Positions 9,984-22,951 of a stretch of 64,000 bases of DNA are shown in pieces; position 1 is the first letter of the stretch, and each line of letters begins with the position of its first letter. Location of the stretch: assembly GCA_022264855.1 (NCBI GenBank), contig JABYQU010000066.1, forward strand, positions 62,001 through 126,000. The letters are read 5' to 3'. The position numbers and the translations under genes were made by a program. The notes under the pieces are model-generated. The model was not told where the DNA came from and ran no database searches. It saw nothing but the letters and a program-made list of their open reading frames with translations. The stretch comes from Lenzites betulinus (Eukaryota; Basidiomycota; Agaricomycetes; Polyporales; Polyporaceae).

Positions 9984-12627
9984 TCAGACGGAGGCGCGGT
10001 ACATAGCGGCGTAGCGCCCATCCAACGCAAGAAGCTCCTGGTGAGTTCCGAATTCGGTGATGCTCTGCTCACCCAATAGTCAGAGCCTGTACGCGCGGTG
10101 ATAAAGCTGACGAAACCCTACCCCACACTCCATCATCGCGATCTTGTCCGCGCGGCGTGCCGTGGAGAGGCGGTGGGTGATGAACACGACGGTCTTCGTC
10201 CGGGCCCCGTCGGCGTCGCGCGAGAGCTGCTCGACGGTATCGAAGAACTGCTTCTGGGCGTGCGCGTCAAGCGAGGACGTCTGCGAGCGGTGCACGGCGG
10301 GGACTCCGGTCAGCGGAATATCCGCGGGGCGGAGCGCGTGGAGATACTACGCACTGGTTCGTCGAATACGAGGAGCTCTACCTCCGGACGCCTTGCGCGC
10401 ATGAACGCGCGGGAGATGGCGATTCGCTGCCACTGTGCATCGCGACGGCTCACGTCAGGAAAGTCCACGTTAGAGGGTGAACACGAACCCACCTCTCCGC
10501 CAGAAAGACCGTGCGGCTTGCGGGAGGAGGAACCTCCAGCGGCGAAGCCTTCGCAGGCGGTATGATATGAAGCGACGTCGCCGTCCAAGGTTGTTTTGAT
10601 TCCATCCGGGAGCGATCGGACGAGGTCGTGAGCGCCGGCGAGCCCGAGCGCGGCGCCCACCACGGCCGCGTCGTGCATGTCCGGGACGAAGCCCACGCCG
10701 ACGTTGCCCTTCACGCTCGTGCTGAACTTGGAGAAGCCCTGGAAGACGGCGGTGGCGTGCGCGTGGTACTCCTGCGGCCGGAGGGCGCGCACGTCGACGC
10801 CGTTCACGAGGATCTCTCCGCCGCAGTCGAAGTCGAAGATGCGGAGGAGCACCTTTGCGAGGGTCGTTTTGCCTGTTCTCCGCCGGTCAGATAACTCGTC
10901 CCTGTTTGGGGAGTGAGCCCCGCGGCGTGGGGTGCCGCACTCACCGGATCCATTGCAGCCGACGATGGCGACCGTCTCTCCGCCGCTGATAGAGAGGCTG
11001 ACATTCCGAAGGCTGGGCAGGGCGCTGCCGGGATAGGTGAAGGAGACATTCCTGCTCTGTCTGTGAGCATTTTCTGTAAGGAGACGGTGGAAATTACGCT
11101 TACTTGATGTCAATGGACACCCCACTCTGGGAGGGCTGGTAAGGAACAGCCTGGTCTTCGTGAGGCTCCAAATGAGGCTGCAGCCTTGTAGCGGCGGAAA
11201 AGGCACCCATCAGGAAGATTCCCTGAAAGGCCATGCGGAGGGTTTGAACCAGCGTCCCGGCGGTGAAGAAGATACTTTGCAGGGTGCTGCGATACAGCGT
11301 AAAAGCACCCAGGGACGAAGCCGAGGAGTTCATCACGAGTAGCACCGGTATCTATGCGGGAGATTTAATGTTTATATAGCGGAACCGATACACGATGGCA
11401 CTCACATGCTCGAAGGCGGAGAAAGCCCCTGAGAGATATAATTGGGAGAAGAACTTGGATACCAGGTCCCTCTCGCAGCGCTCATGGCGTCGTTCTAGGC
11501 CAAGGAGGGCTTTCCGTGCGCGTGCCCAGGAACGCAGAATCCAGGGGCCCAAGTCGAAGAGCATCACTTCTGGTCGGTAATGGTCGCTGTGGGCGAGGTG
11601 GCGCATTGCTTCTTGTTTTGCGGCAAGTTGTGCCTCCAAGCGAGATGTCTGATTATCCCATGCTTTGGGTGTGTTGCCGGACCAGGACATTAGGGAGGGG
11701 AGACCTGAAAGCGCCACGGAGAGAAGAATTATGGGCAACGGTGTCGCGCCGAATGTCAGAGTAGACAAGATCCATAAATGCGTCAAGAGTTCAGAGAAGA
11801 TGGTGATTATACGCATGCAGTCCATCGGAGAGAAGAGGCCGAACGAAGAAAAGCCGCTGAACGAACGAACGAAAATATCAGCTTCTTGCAATAGATCACG
11901 AACGCTGGGGTCTGAGAGGGTCGGGACATCCTGGCGTAGTCTGTACTCCAGCTGAGATTTTTCTACGATGAAACGAGCCGAAGCGTGAACTGTGGTCTCA
12001 TTAGATGTTCTGTGCATGGCATATGTGAACTTTCTACACTCAACGCAAAGTGGAGCGCTTACGCAAATCCGTCTACAGTGGCCTCGCAAGCCATCCGTAG
12101 TAACTCAACCGCTGCGTGCCACATAAGCTGGGATGCAACGAAGTTGCCCGACAATACTGATTTCTGGACCTAAGTACGACTGTAGTTCAGTTGACTTTAC
12201 CACTACCAGACTGTATCTTCGAACGTACCTCGTCAATTATTACAGCGTGCGAGTAGCCCCTGAGAGCAGGGAATGCACCGCGTAAGAGGTCGAAGGCCAA
12301 CATTAGAGATATTCTGTAGGGGTGAATCTGCCATAATTGTCGCAGTATATCCAGTGCACACTGCCTGGATAAGTCGTAAGCTATAGCCACGTTTGGGCGC
12401 GTAAACGGGCGCTGTCCGCCAGGCGGTAGGATATCGGCGTTTTGCAGATGCTGTCGTGATGCGGACCACACTGAGTACACGTCGCCTTGATAGCGATTTA
12501 GCGAGGCATGCCAGCTGTACACGTTATTTTTCGAGGGAACGAAGGTGGGAAAACGAAAAGTGCATCCGAGAAAAGCGTCTGTGATGGAGGCGGCGTTAAA
12601 TAGCAGAGAGCCAAGAGAGTGGGGCAT
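9984..12627 (-). CDS. Half-size ABC transporter (TMD-NBD, exporter type)
   Basis: Nine minus-strand exons join in phase (12627-12229, 12169-12063, 12009-11406, 11351-11104, 11060-10945, 10872-10493, 10432-10355, 10280-10122, 10064-9984) for 723 residues. The first about 430 residues are helical and hydrophobic, for example TPLPIILLSVALSGL and SIFFTAGTLVQTLRMAFQGIFLMGAF. The nucleotide-binding domain then shows NVSFTYPGSALPSLRNVSL, Walker A GCNGSGKTT, Q-loop AVFQGFS, signature LSGGE followed by WQRIAISRAFMRA, Walker B ELLVFDEP with TSSLDAHA, and H-loop VVFITHRLSTA. All ATPase residues are present, so it should be active. A short glycine/serine-rich insertion (CEGFAAGGSSSRK) precedes the signature. 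It belongs to the ABCB-like exporters; the substrate and membrane cannot be read from sequence. No accessory transport or biosynthetic gene is next to it. Confidence 0.88.
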
Positions 12628-14045
12628 GCTAACCGCGCAGCAGGAGGGGGATCCATGAGGAAAATTCCTGGGTATATAAGCTCTGTCCGCGGTCGGGGCA
12701 TGGAGCGAAGAATGCCCACGCCGGGCTCTCTATTGTTGTGCACTGGGCTTCCGCAAGATTGGATCGACAGCGCCGTGCTTCATTGCGAACGGAGGCACTT
12801 TATGGGAAGCGCGTACCGGAGGAGGCGGTCGGCGCATGCGGCATAGCCTATGCGGTGCGAGCGTTTGGCGTCACGTCAGACCCTATGAGCAAATGTGTGA
12901 TAGGCAAAATGCGAGATGAAGCGTTGCCATCGAACCGTTGGCTCACCTGCCGTAAGTAGTACTTTCAATGGCAGCAATTTCGGCCGGGCTGACAACGAGC
13001 TCCCTTTGATATAACCTCCGTCGGCGGCCAGGAACAGCCGCCGGGCGTAGCCTTTGTCCTTACCCATTTTGGCCAGGCTGCCTTCGCTCTGCGCGTGCGT
13101 TGGCGGAGCGGGTTCGCGGGGAATGGCCATTACCATGCCAGGTTCGCCGGGAGTCTATGAATGAGTAGTGGAAGAACAAGGAAGGTACATGTGTTTACGG
13201 CCGGTGTTGACATTGACCGCTGGCCGGTTGTAGGTCCAAGTGTGTCCAACGCATCCAATGTCGCCCAGAGTTAGATAGAACAACACTTTCGGAAGAGTAC
13301 CTGTGGCGTTGAGAATAAATACGCCTCACCGCTGAGAAATGTGCATCAGAAGCTCGCCTCAAGGGAGTTGAAAGCATACTACCTCTGCGAACTAACCAAT
13401 ACCATGGTGCCAATGAGCGGCGCCACTCCGGAGCACTCATGAAATAGCTACGCACGTCCTGCTGTTGAATGTCTCAAACCCATAACTACTGTAAAGCTGT
13501 AACAATAGCAGACCTGCCCGCAGATCATGCTAGTGCCGGCCTGAAAATATTCTTAATTTCCGCGTCGGACAGAGGCCGTCAGTCGACATCAGACCGTGGC
13601 AACACTTTCGGGCGGGCATGAATCCCGACCCGAGGCCAGATTGTGTGCATGCTGGGCGCGATACTCACGGGAACCACAAAGGTGATCGCAGGCCCCTTCC
13701 TGCCTCTTGCTGTCGTTCCGGGCTGGACTGGGTGACTGGTAGTCAGTCAGCAGACGGCATGAAGAGGCGCGTATAATCGGGTGTTGAGTCAACAAGCTGA
13801 CCATCTGCCGTCACAAACGTTGCGTCCCCTCGACGGTCTCTTGCATGCGCCACGACCCGCGTGGTTTTTTTCGCAGCGGGGTGCATTCGAGCAGGCATGC
13901 ATGAGAACGGGAGGAGGTAAAGGTGCTCGGATGTTCGGCGTCTAATATCTCCTTGGGATAAGCCAACTCGCGCCACATTCAGCCCAGAGCCTCTCTCCGG
14001 CGGTGGCTGTCTCCCAGACCGCATATATTCACACTGCTCGCCATC
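12628..14045. other. 1.4 kb gene-poor gap between ABC transporter and GTP cyclohydrolase
   Basis: The largest gene-free stretch in the window. It must hold two divergent promoters. Short open frames exist on both strands, for example a minus-strand frame of 86 codons near 12876-13136, but none has a recognisable family signature or a convincing set of in-phase introns. No tRNA, transposon end or tandem repeat was seen. A small lineage-specific gene or non-coding RNA cannot be excluded. Confidence 0.45.
12672..12679 (-). promoter_or_regulatory. Candidate TATA box for the ABC transporter gene
   Basis: On the minus strand the sequence reads CTTATATACC, about 45-50 nt before the chosen start codon at 12627. 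Position and sequence fit a TATA element, but a short 5' UTR would be needed. Confidence 0.3.
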
Positions 14046-15149
14046 ATGTCTTTCGAGGACCCCGCCAGCCAGCGCAGACTCTCGTCCAGCCTCGAAATGC
14101 TTAAACTGCAGCAGGACCATCCCGCCGGCATCTCGAATGGCATTGATGTGCACGAAGAGGACTCACAACCAGACGGGCCTTCCTCTTCCCAGAGTCCTCT
14201 AGTGCCTCCCCGCCTTCGCGAAGGACTTGGGTTCCGTCCCACCTCCGGTATCTCAACACCCCAATACTCATCAAGAGCAGTGGGCAAGGCGAGCAGCCCG
14301 CTGCCTGATGCTAACGGTCTTGGGTGGCCAGGTGAGGATTTTCCCCGGCCTCAGCGCTTCTCCCGCTGACCGCACTAAAAGCGAAGTCCACCCACCTCCG
14401 CCTTAATGCAACTGCCGAGGAACGTGCCGAGCGCGAGAAGAAGCTGTCTTCTGCGGTCCGAACGATTTTGGAATGCCTCGGAGAGGACCCGGACAGGGAA
14501 GGGTTATTGAAAACTCCGGAACGCTATGCAAAGGCGTTACTCTGGATGACAAGGGGCTACGAGGAGCGGTTAGCAGGTGTGTGTCATCTTGAGCACCCCG
14601 AGATGGAAGGCTAATCTCCGTGCGGGGAAGACATAATAAATGACGCAGTGTTCGAAGAAGACCACGATGAGATGGTCATCGTGCGCGATATAGACATATC
14701 GAGCCTCTGCGAGCATCATCTCGTTCCGTTCACGGGCAAGGTACATACCAATCAGCGGGCGCGTCGTGCACCAGGGTGCTGAGAACCTCCGTAACAGATC
14801 GCGATCGCCTACATTCCCAACAAGCTTGTCCTCGGGCTATCGAAGCTGGCGCGGATCGCGGAGGTGTTCAGTAGGCGGCTGCAGGTGCAAGAGCGGCTTA
14901 CAAAACAAGTTGCACTTGCAGTCCAGGAGGCCATCAACCCTCGTGGTGTCGCTGTAGTCATGGAAGCAACGTACGCCGTTTGTCATGTATGACGGACGTT
15001 CTACTAATGATTTATTTAGACATATGTGTATGACTATGCGCGGGGTCCAGAAGCCAGGCGCGATCACCGTCACTTCCTGTATGCTGGGGTGCTTCCGGAC
15101 GCAGCAGAAGACCCGTGAAGAATTCCTCACCCTGATTAAGGGACGATGA
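14046..15149 (+). CDS. FOL2: GTP cyclohydrolase I
   Basis: Converts GTP to 7,8-dihydroneopterin triphosphate, the first step of folate (and biopterin) synthesis; cytosolic homodecamer. Exons 14046-14331, 14382-14576, 14631-14740, 14798-14970 and 15020-15149 give 297 residues. The conserved catalytic region is complete: [20 protein letters not shown], then [16 protein letters not shown] with the zinc-binding Cys and the active-site His pair, then [18 protein letters not shown] and the final zinc Cys in [10 protein letters not shown]. The first about 100 residues are a serine/proline-rich, probably disordered extension, as in other fungal members. Two introns (ending at 14381 and 14630) use AAG as 3' splice site, required to keep the conserved frame. 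Confidence 0.96.
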
Positions 15150-15554
15150 TCGCCTTTATAGTATCCAGTATCCAATAGGACACACCGGGTGTCGTGCGAC
15201 GATTCAACTCGCTGGTTTCTGACAGTTCAACATTGTATCACCCCCTCCTGTAGCCCTTCCTCATCGCTCCAACATCGCGCATACAATTCAACATTGCTCT
15301 ACGTACGCATCCACGTAATGTATAGTTTGTATTATTACGACACCAATTTTAATCGGCCTCTGGATATCATCACCCGCTGCTCATATATGCCTTTATCCCT
15401 TACAACTCACGAGTGGAAGATGTGGAGTTCCTGGGAAGCAGACCATGATTCGAGAGTGAGCTGAGCAGCGATTCAACAATATTACAACGTATCCACAGAT
15501 CATACAATAACAACGTGCGATAGCAATTTACAACGAGAAGTATATCGGGCCAAA
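15150..15554. other. Convergent intergenic region, FOL2 and THO2 3' ends
   Basis: A 405-base AT-richer spacer between two genes that end toward each other. It contains the two 3' UTRs; no gene or repeat is supported. Confidence 0.5.
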
Positions 15555-18500
15555 CTAGTCTGCTGCGTCCTTGCGCGCCGCCCTAGCCTTGTCCGCCGCC
15601 TGGGGGTCGATGGGAAGCACCTTCTTCGCGAACCCGTTCGTCGCGCTGGAGTCGTATCGGTTCCGGATGAGCCTGATCCTCTTCGCCGGCTGGGGGGTGG
15701 GCTCGGCACCTGTGGGGGTGTCGGGCACGTCTCGGTCGCGTTCTGCAAACGTGGTCAGACCGCCGCTCAGCTAACGATGTGACAAATAAGCTTACCGGAC
15801 AGCGTGCGCTTCCGTCCACCATCCCGGTCATCGTCCCGGGGCCCCGAAGGCGTCTGCGGTGGAGGGCGGGCGTCCCTGTCTGGTGGCCCGGAGATGCGAG
15901 AGCGGAGGCTTCCGCCGGGCCCCGAGTCTTGAGCGTTGCCGTTCTGACCACTGCCAGTCGCCCCGGAGGACGGCTGCTCCCTCTTCCAGTCTCTGTCGCG
16001 ATCACGACTTGGGCCATCGCCTTTGCGCGCGGAGTCGCCGCTTGTCATTGCTCGGGGAGCGGAGGGAGTCGACGGGGGTAACGACTTCGCTGAAGCAGGG
16101 CCGTCCGGGATGCGTTTGTCGGCCAGCTGCAGGAGGAAATTAGTATACAGAACGTGTACGACGTCGAACTCGAAGCGAACCTTCGTATCTATGGAGAGAC
16201 CCTTGCCGTCACCGTCACCATCGCGATCTTTCCTCCGACGGTCTGAGTCGCGAGTGCGATCGTGGTCCTTGTCGTTGGTCCGACGGCTCCTGTCGTCGTG
16301 GTGGCTATCTTTACGGGATGAACGCTTGGATGGACGGTCAGCCTTCGAGAGCGTGTAAGCCGAGTGCGTGCCGGAACGCCGAGTGTCTACTCACCTCATC
16401 CTCCGGGCCCCTCCGCCGCTTGCCAAGAGTATCGTCATGTTGACCACCCCGGTGCCTTGACGTGTCGGGCCTGCTAGGCAGCCCGCGGTCGTCCGCCGCA
16501 GGAGTAGCAGAGGGCGTAGCAGCCGCCCCGCCTCTCTCGCGGTCCTTCCGGTGCGGGTCGCGCTCACGGTCCTTCTCGTCGCGCCGATGGCGGTCCCGAT
16601 CCCTATCGCGGTCTCGCTCGCGATCGTGGTCGCGATGGCTGTCGCCGTCGCGGTGCCGCTCACGGTCCTTGTCGCGGTCCCGTTCGCGTTCGCCGCGACG
16701 CCCGTCTCGGTCCCGACGCTCGCGGTCGCCATGCCTGTCGCGTCCCCGGTCCCGGTCCTTCTCACCGTCCCGGTCCCGATCGCCATCGCGCGCTCTGCGT
16801 TCGCGGCGGGATTCGCGGTCTTGACGTTCCGATCGCCTGCCTTCCGACTTCTCTGCGGAGCCAGATTCACGGTTGGATCGACGATCGCCGCTCGCCCTGG
16901 ATTCCTGGCTTGCCGGTCTCGTGCCTGGTCGGCTGGTTGGGGACGGAGAGCGACGACGAGGCGAGGGTACCGGCGGGGCCGCCGACTGTGCGCGGGGCTC
17001 AGTGGGAGGCTGCACGCCGCGATCGTCGGCCCTGTCGTTGGTACTGCGGGTGAGCTTGGCTGATTCTCGGAGCTCTTGAGCGGACACGGTCTGGCTTGGG
17101 ATACTGGGAGGAGGCATGGCCTGCTGGGACTCTCGCGCGGGTCGCTGATCAAGAGAGTTGAGAGAGGCGCGTGGTGAACTGGGGATAGGCTTGTTCGCGG
17201 CGAGCCGTGCAGCCATGGGCTGATTCGGCGTGGGAGGTCTTGAACGCGCAGATTCGGCAAGAGAGTTGGATATGGGCAATGGTGCCTTCACAGCGTTCGG
17301 GCCACCATTCTGCGTCCCTGGCTGAGAAGCTGGTGGGCTTGCTTCTGTCGCATCTGGCCGCGGGGAGTCCTTGGAGTTAGCTGCAGAGTCCGTGGGCCTG
17401 TTCTCCGGACGGACACGCTTGACAACCTCCGGCCTCGGTACACTGCTGAACCTGTCAGCCAGAGGACAAGACGAATGTAAAAAGTGGTGCTGACCTGTCA
17501 ACGACCATCTTCATCGAGTTGGGCGTTCCGACGCGATCTGGAGCTGGAGAAGAGAGGTTCGAACTTGCCGCGGCAAGTTGTGCTTTCGGCGCTGATGGGG
17601 CAGAGGGGGGAGCTGCTGGGCGACGAGCTTCTGCAGGTGCCTGCGGGGTTCCGTTTGTAGCAGCGGCGTTTCCATTGATTGCCCTCTCCGCGGGGGCAGA
17701 AGGTGTACCGGCTTTCGAAGGAACGTTAGCAACAGACTGTAATGTGATATCTAACTTCAGCAACCTTGTACAAGCAACTATAAATCAAGTTGACTTACCT
17801 TCGGAACAGGGATTGGCGCGGCCCAGATGGGTTCACGCTTCTTCAAGCCCGCATAATATCTGAAGGATGATCAGCACGCAACAATATGCGCAAGTGTCAT
17901 GGTAGCTTACGCTCGACCGAGAATTTTGAGGTCGCCACGCTCTTCCTTCTCCAGGAACCTCTCAATAGATCTTGACAGGTTGACCCCACCAAACTCGTGT
18001 ACGGCCGCGACAGGGAAGACCGGGAGGACCTCTTTCAACACGATGATCGCGTTGTAAATGTGCATGAACTCTCCGGACTCGACGCATTCCACCAGAGACT
18101 AGTCCTTAATGTTAGCTATGTAAGATGGCTAAATGGAGGAGTGACAAACCTTGTTCAACTTCCGATGCCACTTGCGCACAACTTGCTTGAAGTCCGCCCA
18201 TGTGATTAGGTCCTCCTGAGCGATGACGGGCTTCGGCGTCCACCGGAGCTGCAGACCGGGGAGGAAGACCGTTGTGGCGCCAACCTTCGTCCGGTTCTCG
18301 TTCAGGAAGAGCTGTTCGTCTTGGAACCACCTTGAGATATCAGTGAGGATTCCGAGCAAGAAGCGTCCTGGGGCACAATGTTGAGGCTTGACAAACACCG
18401 GGCGAAGAGCGACGCAGCTCACCATAGTTCCGTGCTTCGAATTCGCTGCAGGAGAACACAACGACCTTGACGTGGTCGCTGAGGAGCTGCGGAGAACGGT

Positions 18501-21500
18501 CAGACGATCCGAAACGCGGACTATTGCACAAGAACGCACCTTGTCGTAACACTGGAGCGTAGAGAAGCCCGGCGTGCCCTGCAGATGCATCACCTTGATG
18601 AACTGCGCACAAAAGTCGGCGTCCATGGGCGACATCAGACACCTTGGCTGGAGGCAGTATTCGATGATGCACGACGCGAGGGTCAGGGCCTTGGGGTCTG
18701 GGCGACGTATCAGCACCACATCCGCGACAATCGTGGCGGGTGAGCTCACTGTGAGAGAACCAGTGTTGCTTCTCGCGTGCCAAGCGCTTGATGGTGAACG
18801 CGCGAGCTGCGGTCTGCTCCTTCAGCTCATCGCTGAGCTTCTGGACGATGGCGTTGATCCTGTTCCTCTTCTCGCGGTGCATGTTTGCAGACATGCGCTT
18901 GACCCGGTCAGTGGAGCGGTCGGCGGCCATGCACAGAGAATCTTCGGTACGGCTCAGAGCCCGCAGTGCCGTGCACTCGTCGTCGTACTTGTTCGCGGGG
19001 GGAGACAGGTCGTACGTGGACATCTGCCAGAACGTCAGATAGAAGGCGGGGCTGTTATAGCGGTTAGCGCATAGTTGCGAAGTGAGCAGAGTTCGCTCTT
19101 ACCCAATGATCTCTGCGGCGTTGCCAGGAGCAATTTTCTTGACATCTTCGAAATACGGATGGAGTTCGGGAAGCCAGGGGCTCTGTCGGACGTGTGGGTT
19201 GAGCAACACCGCGGGGCATATTGACATGGGGTTTAGTCACCTCGGCGGACTGGACCAGCTGTGCGTCTGTGCTCTCCATCGTCACATCCATCTGTTGAGA
19301 ATCCGGCGCTGCCGGCTTGGCTTCGGCGGAAACATCGCCATTTGCATGACTCTCAGCACCTGGCATTGGCGAGGCGACCCGGGAGGCGCTTGCGAGAGGT
19401 TCCCGCTTCGCGGTGAGAAGTGCAGCCTTGAGACGCTTCTCGGCCTCTTCGCTCGCAATCCGTTCCTTTTCCTGCGTCGTGATAGCAGCAGCCTATTAAA
19501 TATTAGTAAGTAGGTTCGCGGGCGGTCGTACAGGATGCTTACCAGGAGCGCCTTGTTCATGATAGGACGGTAGATCTGCATGCACATGGGTGCGCAGATC
19601 CCGTACTTCTCGTTGAGCTCGCCCAGGGATGGCACAATCTTGTTCGCGTATTCCTCGTGCGATATGACCGTCGGCGTAGTGAGTAATTCGAGGTACTGTA
19701 GAAGCACCCCATGCGTCTGGAAACAAAGTTAGCGTAATCCTAACAGTGTTGTCATTCGATAGCTTACGGTGTCGAACAAACTGGCCAAACTCTTCAGGTA
19801 CGCATCGGGCGCGCGGAACACGCAAGCTTCCCGTTGTTGCGCCATCTGCACGAGGAGCGGGAGCGCCAAAGACGAGTCGAGCAATGCCCTCCCCAGTCGC
19901 TGTGGCCCTCGGAGGATGACGTCGGTGGGATCAAGCCGAGCACCCCTCGTAGTGGAAGCGACAGCCTCGATGCGCAGCGTCGGGCCTCCGGCCATGGCGG
20001 CGATCTGTGAGTCGGACAAGCTAGGAAGGGGTTGAATGCCGGCCATCTTCCAGATAAGCTCCCGGAAGACAACAATCTCGGTCGTCTGACCGTTGTGCAG
20101 TTGGTGCACGACGTAGCTGAGCAGCGGCGTGAGGTCGGCGCTATACCTGCGGAAGAGCATCCCGGTGAAGGACGCAAGACCTAGCGGGACGATGCGGTCA
20201 ATATCGTTCGACACACAGCGCGTTTGCACCTACTCTGCAGCCAGTCCGAGGTGTTGACGCCGTCGTCCTTGACCCTGGCCTTGTTCGGGTTTGCGAGAGC
20301 TTCGAGGATCACGTACACAAGCACATCGAAGCCCATGATGGTGACGTAGTTGAGGGACTGGATGACGACACCCGCGAGGTTGTCGTAGGCCATGATCTGG
20401 TTGACTGCGTTCGAAAAGAAGATGCAAGGGTTTGAATGGGCGAGCTTCGCCACATTGCCCGACAGGGCATCGATGGTGTTGTGTGAGAGGCGCCGCAGGA
20501 TACCTTTGGACTCCCTGTCCGTTTGCACCAGGCGTACTCGCAGCTCGGGGTGCGACTTGTACGTGCTCATCTTCCATTCGCCGTACAGTTGCCAACGGAG
20601 AGTCGTCTCGAATTGTCGGATGATGTTCCAGACGTCGACGGTGCACACCGCATTCCCACGAATGAGGGGAAGGGAGGGAAGAAGGTAGAGGCGAACGACC
20701 TTGAACCAGAATAGCCGGACTGGGTGATTGGGGTCGGGCGTTCCCACTGGTTTCTTCGTCTCGGGGTCAATCGTGATCTAAGCAGATTCAGTCAACATAG
20801 CGCTACGTTACGAACGAAACAAACTGACTGTAGTGAGAATGTGTGGCCGGCCGAGCCGGAGGAACTTCGTCAAGAATGCAGGGTCACGCGACACATGCAG
20901 CCCTATGAAGCGCATTAACGGCTCCAGGACGTCAATGAGATCATCGTACGAATTGCAGACAGGAACACGTCGCGCCCAATCCGGGTAAAAGAAGACGAAG
21001 TCCACCGTGCTCGTACAAGGAGGCGTAGGCGCCCAGAGCGTAAGGTGTGGCCTCCGCTCAGGGGCTGGTACGATACCTGCAGCTCCATACCGTGCTCGAG
21101 GCTTGGTAAAGCTCGCAGTCTTGTCTTTCGACGTGACTGTGGTATCGTACAGCGGTCCAATGGAATGCTTCAGAACCCGGAGCATGAGATCCGCAATCGC
21201 AGAGTGTGCATCTACCATCCAGGGGAACTTGGAGAGTATGACAATCGCAGGACGCAGAGCTCCTACGGCAAGCAATGCGTTCAGAAGCCCAAGCTTCTGG
21301 TTCTGGATCTTCTTCGGTTCGTCTGCCTGAGGAACTTGCGCTGGCGCTGGACGTGGTTTACTGGCCGAGCTGCTGGACTCGAGCGGCGCAGCCATCGCGA
21401 GCTGGCTGATCTTGGCGCCGGCTATACGAGCGTCGATACTTGCTAAGTACTCTTTATGGCGATCTGCCATTTCGGCGTCCGCTGGGCCAATCTACAAGAT

Positions 21501-22951
21501 ACCATGTCAGCTTACAGAAACTGAGGATACACGTGCTATGTCTTACATGGGGGTAGAGGTCCTCCAATCTCAAGAAACCCTCGCGAATTAAGATAGCAGT
21601 CATTAGATAGAGGTTGCGAGGAGGGTTTTCCGGCACGTCGGGCAACTATGAAAGGATGAGTGACATTGGAAGCAGATCCATTGAGCAACCAACCTGATAA
21701 TATGTAAACTTGAAGCCCAGTACTTGCGCCAGGACTCTCGCATTGCTGCTGTCGACATCGTCCAGGTAGGCACCAGACTCTGCTTCCGCAATCTTGAGGA
21801 CCTCGACGAGACTCTTGCCCTTGAAGCGACTTGCGTCTGGTTCCACGACCATGTCTTCGCGTTTGACCGCGCGCTTGCCTCGGTTACCCCAGGGCGAGAA
21901 GGACAGCAGCGAGATGAAGAAGGTATAGTGCGTCGCCAGATGAACCGAGAAGACATCCAAGATAATGTCCAGCACACGGTTGGGATCCAGATCGAAGTAG
22001 CCGATGAGGCTGAGAGCCCGCTCCCAGGTAGGGAGGGCACGAGCTTCGATCGCTTCCAAGGGCTCGGAGGGTAACCCCGTCGAAGCTGAATGCGGGGGCC
22101 CCAAGTTGCTCGTGATCTCGGCGGACAGCTTGCTGTAACCTTCAGACTCTTCTCGGAGCAGGTTGAACTTGTTCTGCTTGTAACTGCGGTAGACAATGAG
22201 GGTGGCGACAACAACGCAAGTCGGAGGACGCACAAGAGCCCCGTCCGTGTCCTGATTTCTTTCCTCTCGAATGCAAGCTTGTCCGCAACGAGCCCTATGC
22301 TCGCCACAAGCGTTAGGTCCAAGCGCTCCCTGCAAATATCAGGGTCCAGGACTCCGTTCAACTGCGCAAAGGTCAGCGACTCGGCAGGGTTACATGCTAT
22401 CCTCGGGACCCACCAAGAGCTTTCGGACTATAGTTTCCACTGTCCACTTGTCCTTCTCCGCGTTGGCCTTGATCTTGACTAATTGCTCGACGGAGGCGGG
22501 CGACATCGTCGCGCCCTGCTCCGCGGCACTGGCCGCGGTCTTCATATCCCCAACGATTTCCTCGAGCTCCGAGTCAATAGCCCATATCACGTCCACGAGA
22601 ATCTCTCCGAATGCGACCGCATTCGAGCTCTTCTCCGAAGAAGCCGAGGAGGACGGAAGGCTGAGAACGATAGACTGGACGAACGCCACAACTGCGTCCA
22701 CCGGGAGGCTCTTTTTGGCCGGCCACGAGAGCAGCGTCGACGAGAGCAGCGCATGGTACACCGTCGTGAGTGTCGCGTTCGCGTCCGCGTCGTAAGGATT
22801 AGAATGGGGACCGGCCACCAACCCGCAGCTGCCGCCACAACTTCGTCAGGATCGTCGCAAGCAGGTTTAGCTCGCGCAGCACACACCATTCCGCCTCTCC
22901 GCCACTCTCCCAGTTCAGCAAGCATTTCTGCGTCCTGTCGAGTATATCCAT
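15555..22951 (-). CDS. THO2: THO complex subunit 2 (TREX mRNA export)
   Basis: THO2 is the scaffold of the nuclear THO/TREX complex, which couples transcription elongation to mRNP assembly and export and limits R-loops. The minus-strand gene has many exons; confidently phased ones include 22951-22887, 22828-22414, 22361-22234, 22183-21694, 21645-21547, 21491-20829, 20777-20234, 20180-19768 and 19716-19543. Total length is around 2,000 residues. Hallmarks: [99 protein letters not shown] and [14 protein letters not shown]. The C-terminus is a long disordered tail rich in Arg-Asp and Arg-Glu repeats, then a shorter basic end. The start at 22951 was chosen because it leads through a 58-nt intron into the conserved frame; an upstream exon is possible. 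Confidence 0.93.
16400..16900 (-). repeat. Arg-Asp/Arg-Glu low-complexity tract within THO2
   Basis: Dense RDRD, RERD and KDRE dipeptide repeats encoded by near-repetitive CG-rich codons (cgg-tcc-cga-type periodicity on the plus strand). It lies in the disordered THO2 tail and resembles the charged tails of other THO2 and splicing-linked proteins. The repetition could make the region prone to length change and to assembly or alignment error. Confidence 0.75.

Noticed and set aside
12876..13136. Minus-strand 86-codon frame in the 1.4 kb gap
   Set aside because: No recognisable domain, no flanking exon in phase and no conserved motif. Kept only as a possibility within the gap entry.
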